Made by a program: the position numbers and the translations under genes. A DNA stretch of 64,000 nucleotides, taken from Janthinobacterium sp. LM6. GTDB lineage: Bacteria; Pseudomonadota; Gammaproteobacteria; Burkholderiales; Burkholderiaceae_D. The stretch covers positions 5,580,001-5,644,000 of the forward strand of contig NZ_CP019510.1 in assembly GCF_002002885.1 (NCBI RefSeq), read 5' to 3'. The notes beneath the pieces were generated by a model. It made no database searches. It saw nothing but the letters and a program-made list of their open reading frames with translations, and was not told where the DNA came from. Below, one piece after another: positions 44,720 to 53,964 of the stretch; the stretch's first letter is position 1, and every line of letters begins with the position of its first letter.

Positions 44720-45739
44720 ATGGAACAAAAAGACAAGTCCTGGGTCACTTCGGTGGACGTCGCCAAACGGGCCGGCGTCTCCCGCTCCGCCGTCTCGCGC
44801 ACATTCACGCCCGGCGCCAGCGTGGCGCCCGAAACGCGGGCCCGCGTGATGGAAGCGGCGCAGTCGCTGGGCTACCAGGTCAACATCCTGGCGCGCAGCA
44901 TGAACCAGGGCCAGAGCAACCTGGTGGGCGTCGTCATCACTGGCTTCACGGACCCGTTCCGCGTGGCCCTGCTCGGCGAAGTCACGCGCAGCCTGAGCGA
45001 ACATGCGCTGGTGCCGCTGCTGATGAATGCGGAAGACCCCGAGCGCCTCAGCGAATTGCTGCGCATCCTCCTCAGCTACAAGATTTCCGGCGTCATCATG
45101 ACGTCCGGCTCGCCGCCGTCCGCCGTGGCGACGGAATACCTGCAGCGGCAAGTTCCGGTGGCCATGATCAACCGCGCGCGCGACCTGAAGGGCGTGGACG
45201 TGGTCAACAGCGACAACCGCCATGGCGGCGAACTGGCGGCCAGCACCCTACTCGACAGCGGCGCCAAACGGCTGGCCTTCGTCAACACGCGCGCCAGCAG
45301 TTTCAGCGGCATCGCGCGCGGCAAGGCCTTCCTCGACCACCTGGCGCCGGCCGTGGCGAAGAAGCACTGCGCGGCCGACGAATACCTGGCCGAGGCCATC
45401 GGCTACCAGGCGGGCCAGGAAGCGGCCGACGCCCTGCTCGCATCAAGCAAGCTGCCTGACGGCGTCTTTTGCGCCACCGACCTGATCGCCTGCGGCTTCA
45501 TCGATGCGGCGCGCAGCAAGTACGGCATCGACGTGCCCGCGCAACTGCAGGTGATCGGCTTCGACGACATTCCCATGGCGGCGCTGGACGCCTACCAGCT
45601 GACCACCATCCGCCAGGATGCGGGCGAACTGGCGCGCCGCGCCGTCAAGAGCCTGGTCGAGCGCATGGAAAAATTTGCCATGCCGGGCCGATTGAAGGAA
45701 GTGCCCGTCACCCTGGTGCGGCGCGGCACGACGCGCTAA
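44720..45739 (+). CDS. LacI-family transcriptional regulator, candidate inositol-phosphate regulon repressor
   Basis: The 339-residue protein starts at MEQKDKSWV (ATG 44720). It has a LacI helix-turn-helix (TSVDVAKRAGVSRSAVSRTF) with the hinge helix (NILARSMNQGQSN) and a periplasmic-binding-protein-like effector domain (LVGVVITGFTDPFRVALLG, GVFCATDLIACGFIDAARSKYG, LQVIGFDDIPMAALDAYQLTTI). It lies directly before the phosphoesterase and phytase genes. A palindrome with the LacI-type central CG occurs at the promoter of the next gene and before iolG, so an inositol-derived inducer is likely, by inference. A terminator follows it. Confidence 0.9.
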   Translation: MEQKDKSWVTSVDVAKRAGVSRSAVSRTFTPGASVAPETRARVMEAAQSLGYQVNILARSMNQGQSNLVGVVITGFTDPFRVALLGEVTRSLSEHALVPLLMNAEDPERLSELLRILLSYKISGVIMTSGSPPSAVATEYLQRQVPVAMINRARDLKGVDVVNSDNRHGGELAASTLLDSGAKRLAFVNTRASSFSGIARGKAFLDHLAPAVAKKHCAADEYLAEAIGYQAGQEAADALLASSKLPDGVFCATDLIACGFIDAARSKYGIDVPAQLQVIGFDDIPMAALDAYQLTTIRQDAGELARRAVKSLVERMEKFAMPGRLKEVPVTLVRRGTTR

Positions 45740-45749
45740 GCGCTGCAAC

Positions 45750-45788
45750 ACGGCAGATGGCGCAACGCCGTCTGCCGTACCCCGTTTT
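45750..45788 (+). terminator. Terminator after the LacI gene
   Basis: ACGGCAGA-t-GGC and GCC-g-TCTGCCGT form a 12-bp stem (one T-G pair) with a GCAAC loop, followed by ACCCCGTTTT. It separates lacI from the phosphoesterase promoter. Confidence 0.6.
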
Positions 45789-45818
45789 CCACACTTTTTC
45801 GTCCCCCGCCCGTACTTG

Positions 45819-45847
45819 TTGACATCAAAAAAAATCCGGGTTACTGT
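45819..45847 (+). promoter_or_regulatory. Promoter of the phosphoesterase/phytase genes
   Basis: TTGACA (45819-45824), a 17-bp spacer and TACTGT (45842-45847) form a good sigma-70 promoter. The predicted start near 45854 falls inside the palindromic operators, the usual position for repression. Confidence 0.75.
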
Positions 45848-45848
45848 T

Positions 45849-45875
45849 TGCACACGTGTACTGCACACGTGTGCA
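45849..45875 (+). promoter_or_regulatory. Double LacI-type operator at the phosphoesterase promoter
   Basis: TGCACACGTGTGCA (45862-45875) is a perfect 14-bp palindrome with central CG. A second, imperfect copy, TGCACACGTGTACT (45849-45862), overlaps it by one base. Both lie just after the -10 box. The same 14-bp core is at 58803-58816 before iolG. Confidence 0.75.
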
Positions 45876-45952
45876 ATTTCTTCAAAAAGCCTGTTCTGGC
45901 CATACCACTAAAAAAAGCGCCCCGCCCACGGAGGCGTATCAAGGAGACCGTT

Positions 45953-47353
45953 ATGTTGAACCACGTTCTAAGAATCGCCCTGTTTGGCGCCGGGGCCATC
46001 GGCCTGGCGGCCTGCACCACCCCCACCGGCATGCAGCACAATACGGCTGCCGGTGCCGCTGCCGATCCGAAACTGGCGAAGATCGGCCAGATCGTCGTCG
46101 TGTACATGGAAAACCGCAGCTTTGACCACCTGTTCGGCACCTTCCCCGGCGCCGACGGCATCGCCAATGGCCGCTCGCCCGACACCACCACGCAGACCGG
46201 CCCCGATGGCAAGCCCTATGCCATGCTGCCCGCCGTGGCACTCGACAAGGGCGGCCTGGACCAGCGCTTCAAGGCCGACATCGCCAACGCGCCCTTCCAC
46301 ATGGAGCCGAGCGTGTCGCTGGGCGACAAGACGGCCAGTCCCGTGCACGCGTTCTGGACGCACAAGCGCCAGATCAACGACGGCAAGAACGACCGCTTCG
46401 TCGTCGAGGGCAACACGGGCGCCCTGCCCATGGGCTATTTCGACGGCAGCAAGCTCAAACTGTGGGCCTTGGCGCAGCGCTACACCCTGGCCGACCGCTT
46501 TTTCCAGTCCGCCTACGGCGGTTCCTTCCTTAACCACATGTGGCTGACCTGCGCCTGCACGCCCGTGTTCCCGAACGCGCCCAAGTCCATCGTCGCCCAG
46601 GATGAGCGCGGCACGGGCCACAAGAAGGGCGAGGAAGCGGAAGTGACGCAGGACGGCTACGCCGTCAACACCATGCAGGGCCCGCTGCTGTTCGATCCGA
46701 CTAAGAAGCAGACGTTCCTGCCGCCGCAAACCATGCCCACCATCGGCGACCGCCTGACGGACAAGGGCATATCCTGGGTCTATTATGCGGACGGCTACGA
46801 CATCGCCGTCGCCTCGACCAAGTCGGGCAAGAAGGCAGACGATTTCTCATATCACCACCAGCCGTTCACCTACTTCAAGCGCTTCATCGACAGCCCGCAG
46901 CAGCGCGCCACGCACCTGAAGGACCGCTCCGACATGATCGCCGATGTCCAGGCGGGCAAGCTGCCGCCCGTCTCGTTCTACAAGCCCATGGGCAAGAAGA
47001 ACATGCATCCGGGGATGGACAAATCGAGCGTGGCGGCAGGCGACGACGAGGGCGTGGCCATCATCAACGCCATCATGGAAGGTCCGCAATGGAAGGATAC
47101 CGTCATCATCGTCACCACCGATGAAAACGGCGGTTTCTGGGACCACGTGGCGCCGCCCAAAGGCGACCGCTTCGGCCCGGCCACGCGCATCCCCGCCCTC
47201 GTCATCTCGCCCTTCAGCGAGGGCGGCCATATCGACCATACCGAATATGAAACCGTGTCGATCCTGAAGTTCATCGAGGAACGCCATGGCCTGGCGCCAT
47301 TGAGCGAGCGCGATGCGCGCGCCAACAGCCTGGCCAAAGCCCTCAAGCTGTAA
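45953..47353 (+). CDS. Secreted phosphoesterase lipoprotein, acid phosphatase AcpA/phospholipase C superfamily
   Basis: The 466-residue protein starts at MLNHVLRIALFG (ATG 45953, AAGGAGACC upstream). The signal peptide has lipobox GLAAC (Cys21). The phosphoesterase-family domain has IVVVYMENRSFDHLFGTFPG (metal/catalytic region), FHMEPSV, SFLNHMWLTCAC, VTTDENGGFWDHVAPPKGDR and RIPALVISPFSEGGHIDHTEYET. These fit AcpA/PLC-type phosphatases that act on phosphomonoesters or phospholipids. Its operator-controlled promoter and the phytase genes that follow suggest it releases phosphate from inositol phosphates or phosphatidylinositol; this is inference. Confidence 0.88.
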   Translation: MLNHVLRIALFGAGAIGLAACTTPTGMQHNTAAGAAADPKLAKIGQIVVVYMENRSFDHLFGTFPGADGIANGRSPDTTTQTGPDGKPYAMLPAVALDKGGLDQRFKADIANAPFHMEPSVSLGDKTASPVHAFWTHKRQINDGKNDRFVVEGNTGALPMGYFDGSKLKLWALAQRYTLADRFFQSAYGGSFLNHMWLTCACTPVFPNAPKSIVAQDERGTGHKKGEEAEVTQDGYAVNTMQGPLLFDPTKKQTFLPPQTMPTIGDRLTDKGISWVYYADGYDIAVASTKSGKKADDFSYHHQPFTYFKRFIDSPQQRATHLKDRSDMIADVQAGKLPPVSFYKPMGKKNMHPGMDKSSVAAGDDEGVAIINAIMEGPQWKDTVIIVTTDENGGFWDHVAPPKGDRFGPATRIPALVISPFSEGGHIDHTEYETVSILKFIEERHGLAPLSERDARANSLAKALKL

Positions 47354-47379
47354 TACCCATTCCCCTGCCTGTCTGCCCA

Positions 47380-47405
47380 GGGTGCGCCGTCTGCTCGGCG
47401 CGCCC
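47380..47405 (+). promoter_or_regulatory. Hairpin between the phosphoesterase and first phytase genes
   Basis: GGG-t-GCGCCG-TCTGCT-CGGCGC-g-CCC forms a 10-bp stem with a T-G pair. There is no T-run, so it may stabilise mRNA or cause partial termination. Confidence 0.4.
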
Positions 47406-47432
47406 GGACTAACCACATCTGAAGGAAACACC

Positions 47433-49052
47433 ATGCTGCACGCACGCCATCTTCCCCTGTCCCTCCTGATGCTTTCCCTGGCCGCCTGTGGCGGCGGCGA
47501 CGATACGCCGCCCGTCCCCGTCACGCCCCCGGTAACGCCGCCCGTGACGCCGGCCGCCCCCGCCACCTACTACCAGACCAAGACGCCCTACACGCCGCAG
47601 CAGGACGCCGCCACCTACGAGGCCGCGCCGGCCGGCTACGCGCCCGTGTTCACCGAACTGGTGGCGCGCCACGGTTCGCGCGGCCTGTCGAGCATGAAGT
47701 ATGACGCCGCCTTCTACAACGTTTGGCAACGGGCGGCGGCCGACGATGCGCTCACGCCGCTGGGGCAAAAGCTGGGCGCCGACATCCTGAAACTGATGAA
47801 GGCCAACGCGCTGCTCGGCTACGGCGTGGACGGCATCACGGCGCCCGGCTACGGCAACCTGTCGCAGACGGGCATCAATGAACACAAGCAGCTGGCCGTG
47901 CGCATGCTGGCGCGCCTGCCCGCCCTGTTCACGCAGCTGGGTAGCAATGCCGCCAGCGCACCGCGCCAGATCGTCACCGTCAGCTCCGGCGTGGACCGCG
48001 CCAAGGACAGCGCCGCGTACTTTGCGCAGTCGCTGGCCGCCACGGCACCGGCCGTCGCGCCGCTGATTACCCTGCCGCCCGCGCCGGCCGGCTACCCGGC
48101 CAGCAAGCCCGTGGCGCAACCAGCTGGCACCAACCGCTTCCTGCTGTATGCGCACAAGCTGGTGCCGAAGACGGACCTGGTCACCGACACCCTCGACAGC
48201 CATTACCAGACTTATCAGGATAGCCAGGCCTATCAAGCCTACCTGGAAAGCCCCGGCTTCCTGGGCAAATACACGGCCATCGACACGGACGCCACGGCGC
48301 GTACCCTGGGCCGCGAAGTACTGGAACGCTTGTTCACCAAGACCTTCGTCGACAAGATCGACAACGGCACCTACCGCTTCGCCAACACGGGCACCTACAG
48401 TTTTACCAGCGACGACGGCAAATTCACCAACACCGTCACGGGCGACGGCGGCACCACCATCAAGGGCCTGGCCGATGCCGCATCGGTGCTGTACAACCTG
48501 TACGCCATCGTGGCCGGCATGACGAACGAGGTCAAAGCCGACTTCGTGCAGTACATGCCGTCGGACGCGGCCAAGTACCAGGCCTTCGTGCAGGATTACC
48601 AGGATTTCTACAACAAGGGTCCCGGCACCACGGAAAGCGCCGGCGTCACCTGGAACTACGTGCGCGCGCTGCGCGACGACTTCTTCACGGAAGTGGACGC
48701 CATCGCGCGCGGCGACCTGTCACACGGCGCCAAGCTGCGCTTCACGCATGCGGAAGCCATCATCCCGCTGGCCACGGCCATGGGTCTGAAGACCGTCGTC
48801 GGCGCGCTGCCGGCGGCGCAGACCTACAGCTATGACAACAGCAGCTGGCGCGGCCTGTACGTGGCGCCGATGGCGGCCAACATGCAGTGGGATGTGTACC
48901 GCGACGCCAGCGGCAATGTGCTCGTGAAAATGCTGTACAACGAAAAGGAAACCGACTTTCAGGCTGCCTGCGATGACGCCCGCTTTGCCGCCGGCAGCCA
49001 TTTCTATGTGTATGCGAAGCTGAAGACCTGCTACGGCCACGTGACGCAGTAA
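47433..49052 (+). CDS. MINPP-type histidine phosphatase (phytase), lipoprotein
   Basis: The 539-residue protein starts at ATG 47433 after GAAGGAAACACC. Its signal peptide has lipobox SLAAC (Cys19), followed by a VTPP-repeat linker. The histidine acid phosphatase domain has the nucleophile motif ARHGSRG (Arg79-His80) and the proton-donor motif HAE (His439-Ala-Glu441) instead of the HD of classical phytases. RHG plus HAE is the hallmark of multiple inositol polyphosphate phosphatases, which remove phosphates from phytate. A paralogue follows 91 bp later and inositol catabolism genes converge on the pair. Confidence 0.88.
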   Translation: MLHARHLPLSLLMLSLAACGGGDDTPPVPVTPPVTPPVTPAAPATYYQTKTPYTPQQDAATYEAAPAGYAPVFTELVARHGSRGLSSMKYDAAFYNVWQRAAADDALTPLGQKLGADILKLMKANALLGYGVDGITAPGYGNLSQTGINEHKQLAVRMLARLPALFTQLGSNAASAPRQIVTVSSGVDRAKDSAAYFAQSLAATAPAVAPLITLPPAPAGYPASKPVAQPAGTNRFLLYAHKLVPKTDLVTDTLDSHYQTYQDSQAYQAYLESPGFLGKYTAIDTDATARTLGREVLERLFTKTFVDKIDNGTYRFANTGTYSFTSDDGKFTNTVTGDGGTTIKGLADAASVLYNLYAIVAGMTNEVKADFVQYMPSDAAKYQAFVQDYQDFYNKGPGTTESAGVTWNYVRALRDDFFTEVDAIARGDLSHGAKLRFTHAEAIIPLATAMGLKTVVGALPAAQTYSYDNSSWRGLYVAPMAANMQWDVYRDASGNVLVKMLYNEKETDFQAACDDARFAAGSHFYVYAKLKTCYGHVTQ

Positions 49053-49061
49053 GTACGAATG

Positions 49062-49085
49062 CAGGCGGGCAGCCGTGCCCGCCTG
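49062..49085 (+). promoter_or_regulatory. Hairpin between the two phytase genes
   Basis: CAGGCGGGCA-GCCG-TGCCCGCCTG is a perfect 10-bp stem with a 4-nt loop, 9 bp after the first phytase stop. It is followed by TTCGACGTTTG, a weak T-run, so partial termination or 3'-end protection is possible. Confidence 0.55.
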
Positions 49086-49143
49086 TTCGACGTTTGCTGC
49101 TAGGCTTGCACGTAAGAATCAATCACGTCACTTACGGATCGCC

Positions 49144-50724
49144 ATGCCCCCACCGCTCCCCTTGTCCAGCATGCTGCTGGCCCTCACCATCTGCGCCGCT
49201 CCCGCCCTGGCCGTCGAAGGCCATTACCAGACCAAGACGCCGTATGCGCCGCAGCAGGACCCGGCCACCTATGCCGCGCCGCCGGCCGGCTTCCAGCCCA
49301 TCTTCACGCAACTGGTGGCGCGCCACGGTTCGCGCGGGCTCACCAGCATGAAGAACGACGCGGCCCTGTATGCGATGTGGCAGCAGGCCGCCGCGCAGGA
49401 TGCGCTCACGCCCCTGGGACGCGAACTCGGTCCCGACATCCTGGCCCTGATGAAGGCCAATGCCTTGCTCGGTTATGGCGTGGCTGGCATCGAGCGGCCC
49501 GGCTACGGCAATCTGTCGCAGACGGGTATCGACGAGCACCGGCAGCTGGCCGTGCGCATGCTGGCGCGCCTGCCCGCCCTGTTTGCGCAAGTGGGGCAAG
49601 ACGCGGCGACGGCGCCGCGCCAGCTCGTCACCATCCATTCCGGCGTGGACCGCGCGCGCGACAGTTCGCGCTTCTTCACGCAGTCGCTGCTGGAGCACGC
49701 GCCAGCGCTGACACCCTTGGTATATCTGCCGCCCGCGCCGGCGCCGTATCCGCAAGGACGCAAGGCTGCGGTACAGCCGATATTGCAGCCAGCCGGCGTC
49801 AACCGCTTCCTGTTGTACGCGCACAAGCTGGCGCCGCAGACGGACCGCGTCACCGATCCGGCCAACCCGTATTACGCCACCTATGCCGCCAGCCAGGCCT
49901 ACCAGTACTATGAACGAACCAAGCAGCTGCACGCGCTGATGGACGCCCCGGCCAGGCTGCCTGCGACGACCGCACATGCGCGCCACGTGCTCGAACGGCT
50001 GTTTTCTCCTGCCTTCCTCGACCAGTTTGAAGGCGGCCGCGCCAGCTATGCGGACACGGGCAGCTACACCTTCACCAGCGACGACGGCAAGCTCACGCGC
50101 ACCATGACGGGCAGCGGCAAAACCGTCATCCGCAGCCTGAATGCCGCCACGACAAAACTGTATGAGTTGTATGCGATCGCCGCCGGCATGCGGCATGAAG
50201 TACCGGCCGATTTCAGCCGCTACATGCCCGCCGAAGATGCGCGCTACTACGCGTATGTGGCCGACCATGAGGATTTTTACCAGAAGGGACCGGCCACCAT
50301 GGAAAGCAGTGGCGTGACCTGGCGTTTCGCGCTGGCCTTGCGCGAGGATTTTTTCAAGGAAGTCGACGCGCTGGCCAGCGGAGATTTGCGCCACGCGGCG
50401 AAGCTGCGCTTCACGCACGCCGAGATGATTATTCCGCTCGCGTCGGCCATGGGCTTGCAGCAGGCGCTGGCCCCCTTGCCGGCATCGCTCAGCTACAGTT
50501 ATGAAAACAATCCATGGCGCGGACAGAGCGTCTCGCCGCTGGCGGCCAATATGCAGTGGGATGTGTACCGCAACGGCGCAGGGCAGCTCATCGTGCGCCT
50601 GCTGTACAACGAAAAGGAAACGGACTTCCAGGCCGCTTGCGAAGGCGCCCGCATCGCACCGGGCAGCGTCTTCTACGACTATGCGCAACTGAAAACCTGC
50701 TACGGACACGTGGCGGCGCGCTAA
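49144..50724 (+). CDS. MINPP-type histidine phosphatase (phytase), secreted paralogue
   Basis: The 526-residue protein starts at MPPPLPLSSMLLALTICAAPALA, a signal peptide without lipobox, so it is soluble or periplasmic, unlike its lipoprotein neighbour. It has ARHGSRG (His61) and HAE (His425-Ala-Glu427). It is closely similar to the previous product along the whole domain (shared YGNLSQTGI, YTFTSDDGK, KGPxTxESxGVTW and ETDFQAAC blocks), so it is a tandem duplicate. The ribosome binding site is weak. It converges on iolA, with 19 bp between the stops. Confidence 0.87.
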   Translation: MPPPLPLSSMLLALTICAAPALAVEGHYQTKTPYAPQQDPATYAAPPAGFQPIFTQLVARHGSRGLTSMKNDAALYAMWQQAAAQDALTPLGRELGPDILALMKANALLGYGVAGIERPGYGNLSQTGIDEHRQLAVRMLARLPALFAQVGQDAATAPRQLVTIHSGVDRARDSSRFFTQSLLEHAPALTPLVYLPPAPAPYPQGRKAAVQPILQPAGVNRFLLYAHKLAPQTDRVTDPANPYYATYAASQAYQYYERTKQLHALMDAPARLPATTAHARHVLERLFSPAFLDQFEGGRASYADTGSYTFTSDDGKLTRTMTGSGKTVIRSLNAATTKLYELYAIAAGMRHEVPADFSRYMPAEDARYYAYVADHEDFYQKGPATMESSGVTWRFALALREDFFKEVDALASGDLRHAAKLRFTHAEMIIPLASAMGLQQALAPLPASLSYSYENNPWRGQSVSPLAANMQWDVYRNGAGQLIVRLLYNEKETDFQAACEGARIAPGSVFYDYAQLKTCYGHVAAR

Positions 50725-50743
50725 GGCACCGCCACTGGCCTGA

Positions 50744-52243
50744 TTACTTCAAGGTCGGCATGGCAAACTCGGCCCCGGCAGCCGTCGAGGCCGGCCAGCG
50801 CTGCGTCACCGCCTTCTGTTTCGTGTAGAAGCGCACCGATTCCGGGCCATGCGCGTGGTGGTCGCCGAACAGGCTGCGCTTCCAGCCGCCGAAGCTGTGG
50901 AAGGCCATCGGCACGGGGATCGGCACGTTCACGCCCACCATCCCCACCTGCACGCGGTGCGTGTACTCGCGCGCCGTGTTGCCGTCGCGCGTATAAATGG
51001 CCGTGCCGTTGCCGTACTCATGCGCATTGACCAGGTCCAGCGCGCTGGCAAAATCGGGCACGCGCACGATACAGAGCACGGGGCCAAAGATTTCCTCTTG
51101 ATAGATCGTCATCTCCGGCGTCACATGGTCGAACAGGCTGCCGCCGAGGAAAAAGCCCTTTTCATGGCCGGGCAGCACGAAACCGCGCCCGTCACTGACC
51201 AGCCTGGCGCCTTCCTTGACGCCCGTGGCGATATAGCCGGCAATCTTGTCCTTGTGTACCTGCGTCACCACGGGGCCCATCTCGGCCGCCAGATCCATGC
51301 CCTGCGTGATCTTTAACGCCGCGATGCGCGGCACCAGGGCTTCCACCAGCTGGTCCGCGACATTGCCCACCGCCACGACGACGGAAATGGCCATGCAGCG
51401 CTCGCCGGCCGAGCCAAACGCGGCGCCCATCAGGGCATCGACCGTCTGGGGAATATCCGCGTCGGGCATGACGACCATGTGGTTTTTCGCGCCGCCGAGC
51501 GCCTGCACGCGCTTGCCCTGCGCGCAGCCGGTGGCGTAGATATACTCGGCAATCGGCGTGGAACCGACGAAACTGACGGCGCGCACGTCCGGGTGATGCA
51601 GCAAGCCATCGACGGCCTCTTTATCTCCCTGCACCACGTTGAAGACGCCGTCGGGCAAGCCCGCGTCCGTCAGCAGCTGCGCCAGCAGCAGGCTGGCCGA
51701 CGGGACGCGCTCCGACGGTTTTAATACGAAGGTATTGCCGCAGGCAATCGCCATCGGAAACATCCACATCGGCACCATTACGGGAAAGTTGAACGGCGTG
51801 ATGCCGACGCACACGCCGAGCGCCTGGCGGATGGACCAGGCGTCGATGCCGCCGGCCACTTGCTCCGAATATTCTCCCTTCATCATTTGCGGGATGCCGC
51901 AGGCAAACTCCACCACTTCGATGCCGCGCGTCACTTCCCCTTTCGCATCCGTGAACACTTTGCCGTGCTCGGCCGTGATCAGGGCCGCCAATTGATCCGC
52001 ATGTTCTTCCAGCAATTCCTTGAACCTGAACATGACACGGGCGCGGCGCAGCGGCGAGGTTTGCGACCAGGCGGGAAAGGCCGCGTGGGCGGCGGCCACG
52101 GCCGCGTTCAGCTCGGCAGGCGTCGCCAGCGCCACCCTGGCCGTCACGGCGCCCGTGGCAGGGTTAAACACGTCACTCGTGCGCTCGGAGCGCGAGGCCA
52201 TGGGGTTGCCACCAATAAAGTGGCCGATTGTCGGGGTCGTCAT
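50744..52243 (-). CDS. iolA: CoA-acylating malonate/methylmalonate-semialdehyde dehydrogenase IolA
   Basis: IolA converts malonic semialdehyde to acetyl-CoA and CO2, the last step of inositol breakdown. The 499-residue aldehyde dehydrogenase has [30 protein letters not shown], the NAD-binding segment [14 protein letters not shown], and catalytic Cys in [15 protein letters not shown]. The family lacks the usual catalytic Glu, which fits CoA-acylating enzymes. The same enzyme can act in valine catabolism (MmsA), but its place as last gene of the iol operon supports the inositol role. Confidence 0.93.
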   Translation of the reverse strand: MTTPTIGHFIGGNPMASRSERTSDVFNPATGAVTARVALATPAELNAAVAAAHAAFPAWSQTSPLRRARVMFRFKELLEEHADQLAALITAEHGKVFTDAKGEVTRGIEVVEFACGIPQMMKGEYSEQVAGGIDAWSIRQALGVCVGITPFNFPVMVPMWMFPMAIACGNTFVLKPSERVPSASLLLAQLLTDAGLPDGVFNVVQGDKEAVDGLLHHPDVRAVSFVGSTPIAEYIYATGCAQGKRVQALGGAKNHMVVMPDADIPQTVDALMGAAFGSAGERCMAISVVVAVGNVADQLVEALVPRIAALKITQGMDLAAEMGPVVTQVHKDKIAGYIATGVKEGARLVSDGRGFVLPGHEKGFFLGGSLFDHVTPEMTIYQEEIFGPVLCIVRVPDFASALDLVNAHEYGNGTAIYTRDGNTAREYTHRVQVGMVGVNVPIPVPMAFHSFGGWKRSLFGDHHAHGPESVRFYTKQKAVTQRWPASTAAGAEFAMPTLK

Positions 52244-52257
52244 TGTCTTGTCCTTGG

Positions 52258-53052
52258 TTATTTCGTCATCAGCCAGTCATGGGCCGGGTCGTTTTTAAAG
52301 TGCCACACGCGTTTCGGGCCGGCCATCACGTTCAGGTAATAGCCGTCGTAGCCATACGGCACGGTGACGGGGTGGTAGCCCCTGGGCACCATCACCACGT
52401 CGTGGTTTTCCACGGCCATGGCTTCGTCGATGGAACGGTCATCCGTGTAGACGCGCTGGTAGGCAAAGCCCTGTTCGGGGTTCAAACGGTGGTAATAAGT
52501 TTCTTCCAGAGAACTTTCGGTTGGAATATTGTCGCTGTCGTGCTTGTGCGGCGGATAGCTGGACGAATGGCCGGACGGCGTGACCACCTCGACTACCAGC
52601 AAGCCGTCTGCTTCCTCCGTCTGCGGCAGGATGTCGCACACATAACGCGTGTTGGCGCCCTTGCCGCGCACGGAGCGCGTCATGCTGGCCGGTTCGATCA
52701 GGCGTGCCGGACGGTGCGTCGTGGCCGGCGCGCTGCACAGGGCCACTTCCGCGGCGTTCACGGCCGTGATGCCGACCGTGGTTTCCAGCGGCACATACAC
52801 GGCATAGGGCGAGACGTCCTCGAAGACGCTGGCGCGCTTGCCGATGGCTTCCCAGGTCTGCTCGCCCGCCTGCACGGTGACCGTGCCCGTCAGCACGACG
52901 AGGCACAGCTCGCGGCTGCCCGTCTCCAGACTCAGCGATTCGCCGGCCGCCAGGCGGTGGGCGGCAAAGCCCACGTGCGTCCAGCCGGCGGACTCGGGCG
53001 TGACCTCGACGATGGTCTGTCCCTGCCCCGCTTTCACCAGCAGCGGGCTCAT
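52258..53052 (-). CDS. iolB: 5-deoxy-glucuronate isomerase IolB
   Basis: IolB isomerises 5-deoxy-D-glucuronate to 2-deoxy-5-keto-D-gluconate. The 264-residue bicupin starts at MSPLLVKAG (ATG 53052). The family segments are [30 protein letters not shown] with the metal-binding histidines, [23 protein letters not shown] and [10 protein letters not shown], and a C-terminal [14 protein letters not shown]. It overlaps iolE by 4 bp and is followed by iolA after 14 bp. Confidence 0.94.
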   Translation of the reverse strand: MSPLLVKAGQGQTIVEVTPESAGWTHVGFAAHRLAAGESLSLETGSRELCLVVLTGTVTVQAGEQTWEAIGKRASVFEDVSPYAVYVPLETTVGITAVNAAEVALCSAPATTHRPARLIEPASMTRSVRGKGANTRYVCDILPQTEEADGLLVVEVVTPSGHSSSYPPHKHDSDNIPTESSLEETYYHRLNPEQGFAYQRVYTDDRSIDEAMAVENHDVVMVPRGYHPVTVPYGYDGYYLNVMAGPKRVWHFKNDPAHDWLMTK

Positions 53053-53963
53053 GCCGCCTCCCGGCCCAGGCGCGGAATCGCGTCGACCAGACTTGCCAGG
53101 TAATCGTGGCCCATCTTCGCGTATTCGTAGCTGGGGGCGACGGCCGGGTCCTGCTCCGCTTCCACCACCAGCCAGCCCTCGTAGCCGTGCAGATACAAAC
53201 GCGTCAGGATGGCCGGGAAGTCGATGCTGCCGTCGCCCGGCACGCTGAAGGCGCCGTTGATGACGGCCTGCAGGAAACTCCAGTGGCCATTTCTCGCCAG
53301 TTTCACCACGTTGGGGCGCACGTCCTTGCAATGCACGTGGCAAATGCGATCGATATGTTTATTCAGCACCGCCAACGCGTCGCCGCCGGCAAAGGTGATA
53401 TGACCCGTATCAAACAACAAGCCAACTTCCGGCCCCGTCAGGGCCATCAGTTGATCCACGTCAGCCGGCGTTTCCACGTAAGCACCCATGTGGTGGTGGT
53501 AGGCCAGGCGCACGCCGTGGTCGAGCAAGTGTTTCGCAAACGCCGTCAGCTTGTCGGCATAGGCCCGCCATTGCTGCTGCGTCTGGAAACGCGGACGTTT
53601 ATATAACGGGCGGGCTTCGCCCTGGATGGCGTCGGCCACTTCGCCGTAGACCATGACGGTGGCGCCGCTGTCGGCAAGCAAGCGCAAGTGCGATGCGACG
53701 GAAGCGATCTCCTCTTCGACGCTGCGGTGCGCCAGCCGGCCCGAATACCAGCCGGAGACGCAGGCCAGATTGTATTTACCCAGCATGGCGTTCAGGGCCG
53801 GGGCATCTTTCGGAAACTTGTTGCCCAGCTCAAAACCCACGTAGCCGATCTCGGCGCCCTCTTTCAGCGCCGTTTCCAAAGGCGTCTCGCCGCCCAGGCT
53901 CGGCAAATCGTCGTTCATCCACGAGATCGGGTTGATGCCGATCTTCACATTCCATGTAGTCAT
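53049..53963 (-). CDS. iolE: Inosose dehydratase IolE
   Basis: IolE dehydrates 2-keto-myo-inositol to 3D-trihydroxycyclohexane-1,2-dione. The 304-residue TIM-barrel protein has KIGINPISWMNDDLPSLGG at the start, GFELGNKFPKD, GVRLAYHHHMGAYVET and GLLFDTGHITFAGGD with metal ligands, HVHCKDVRPNV and LVVEAEQDPA. The start follows AAAGGAATTGAA and lies 1 bp after the iolD stop codon, so translation is coupled. Confidence 0.95.
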   Translation of the reverse strand: MTTWNVKIGINPISWMNDDLPSLGGETPLETALKEGAEIGYVGFELGNKFPKDAPALNAMLGKYNLACVSGWYSGRLAHRSVEEEIASVASHLRLLADSGATVMVYGEVADAIQGEARPLYKRPRFQTQQQWRAYADKLTAFAKHLLDHGVRLAYHHHMGAYVETPADVDQLMALTGPEVGLLFDTGHITFAGGDALAVLNKHIDRICHVHCKDVRPNVVKLARNGHWSFLQAVINGAFSVPGDGSIDFPAILTRLYLHGYEGWLVVEAEQDPAVAPSYEYAKMGHDYLASLVDAIPRLGREAA

Positions 53964-53964
53964 T

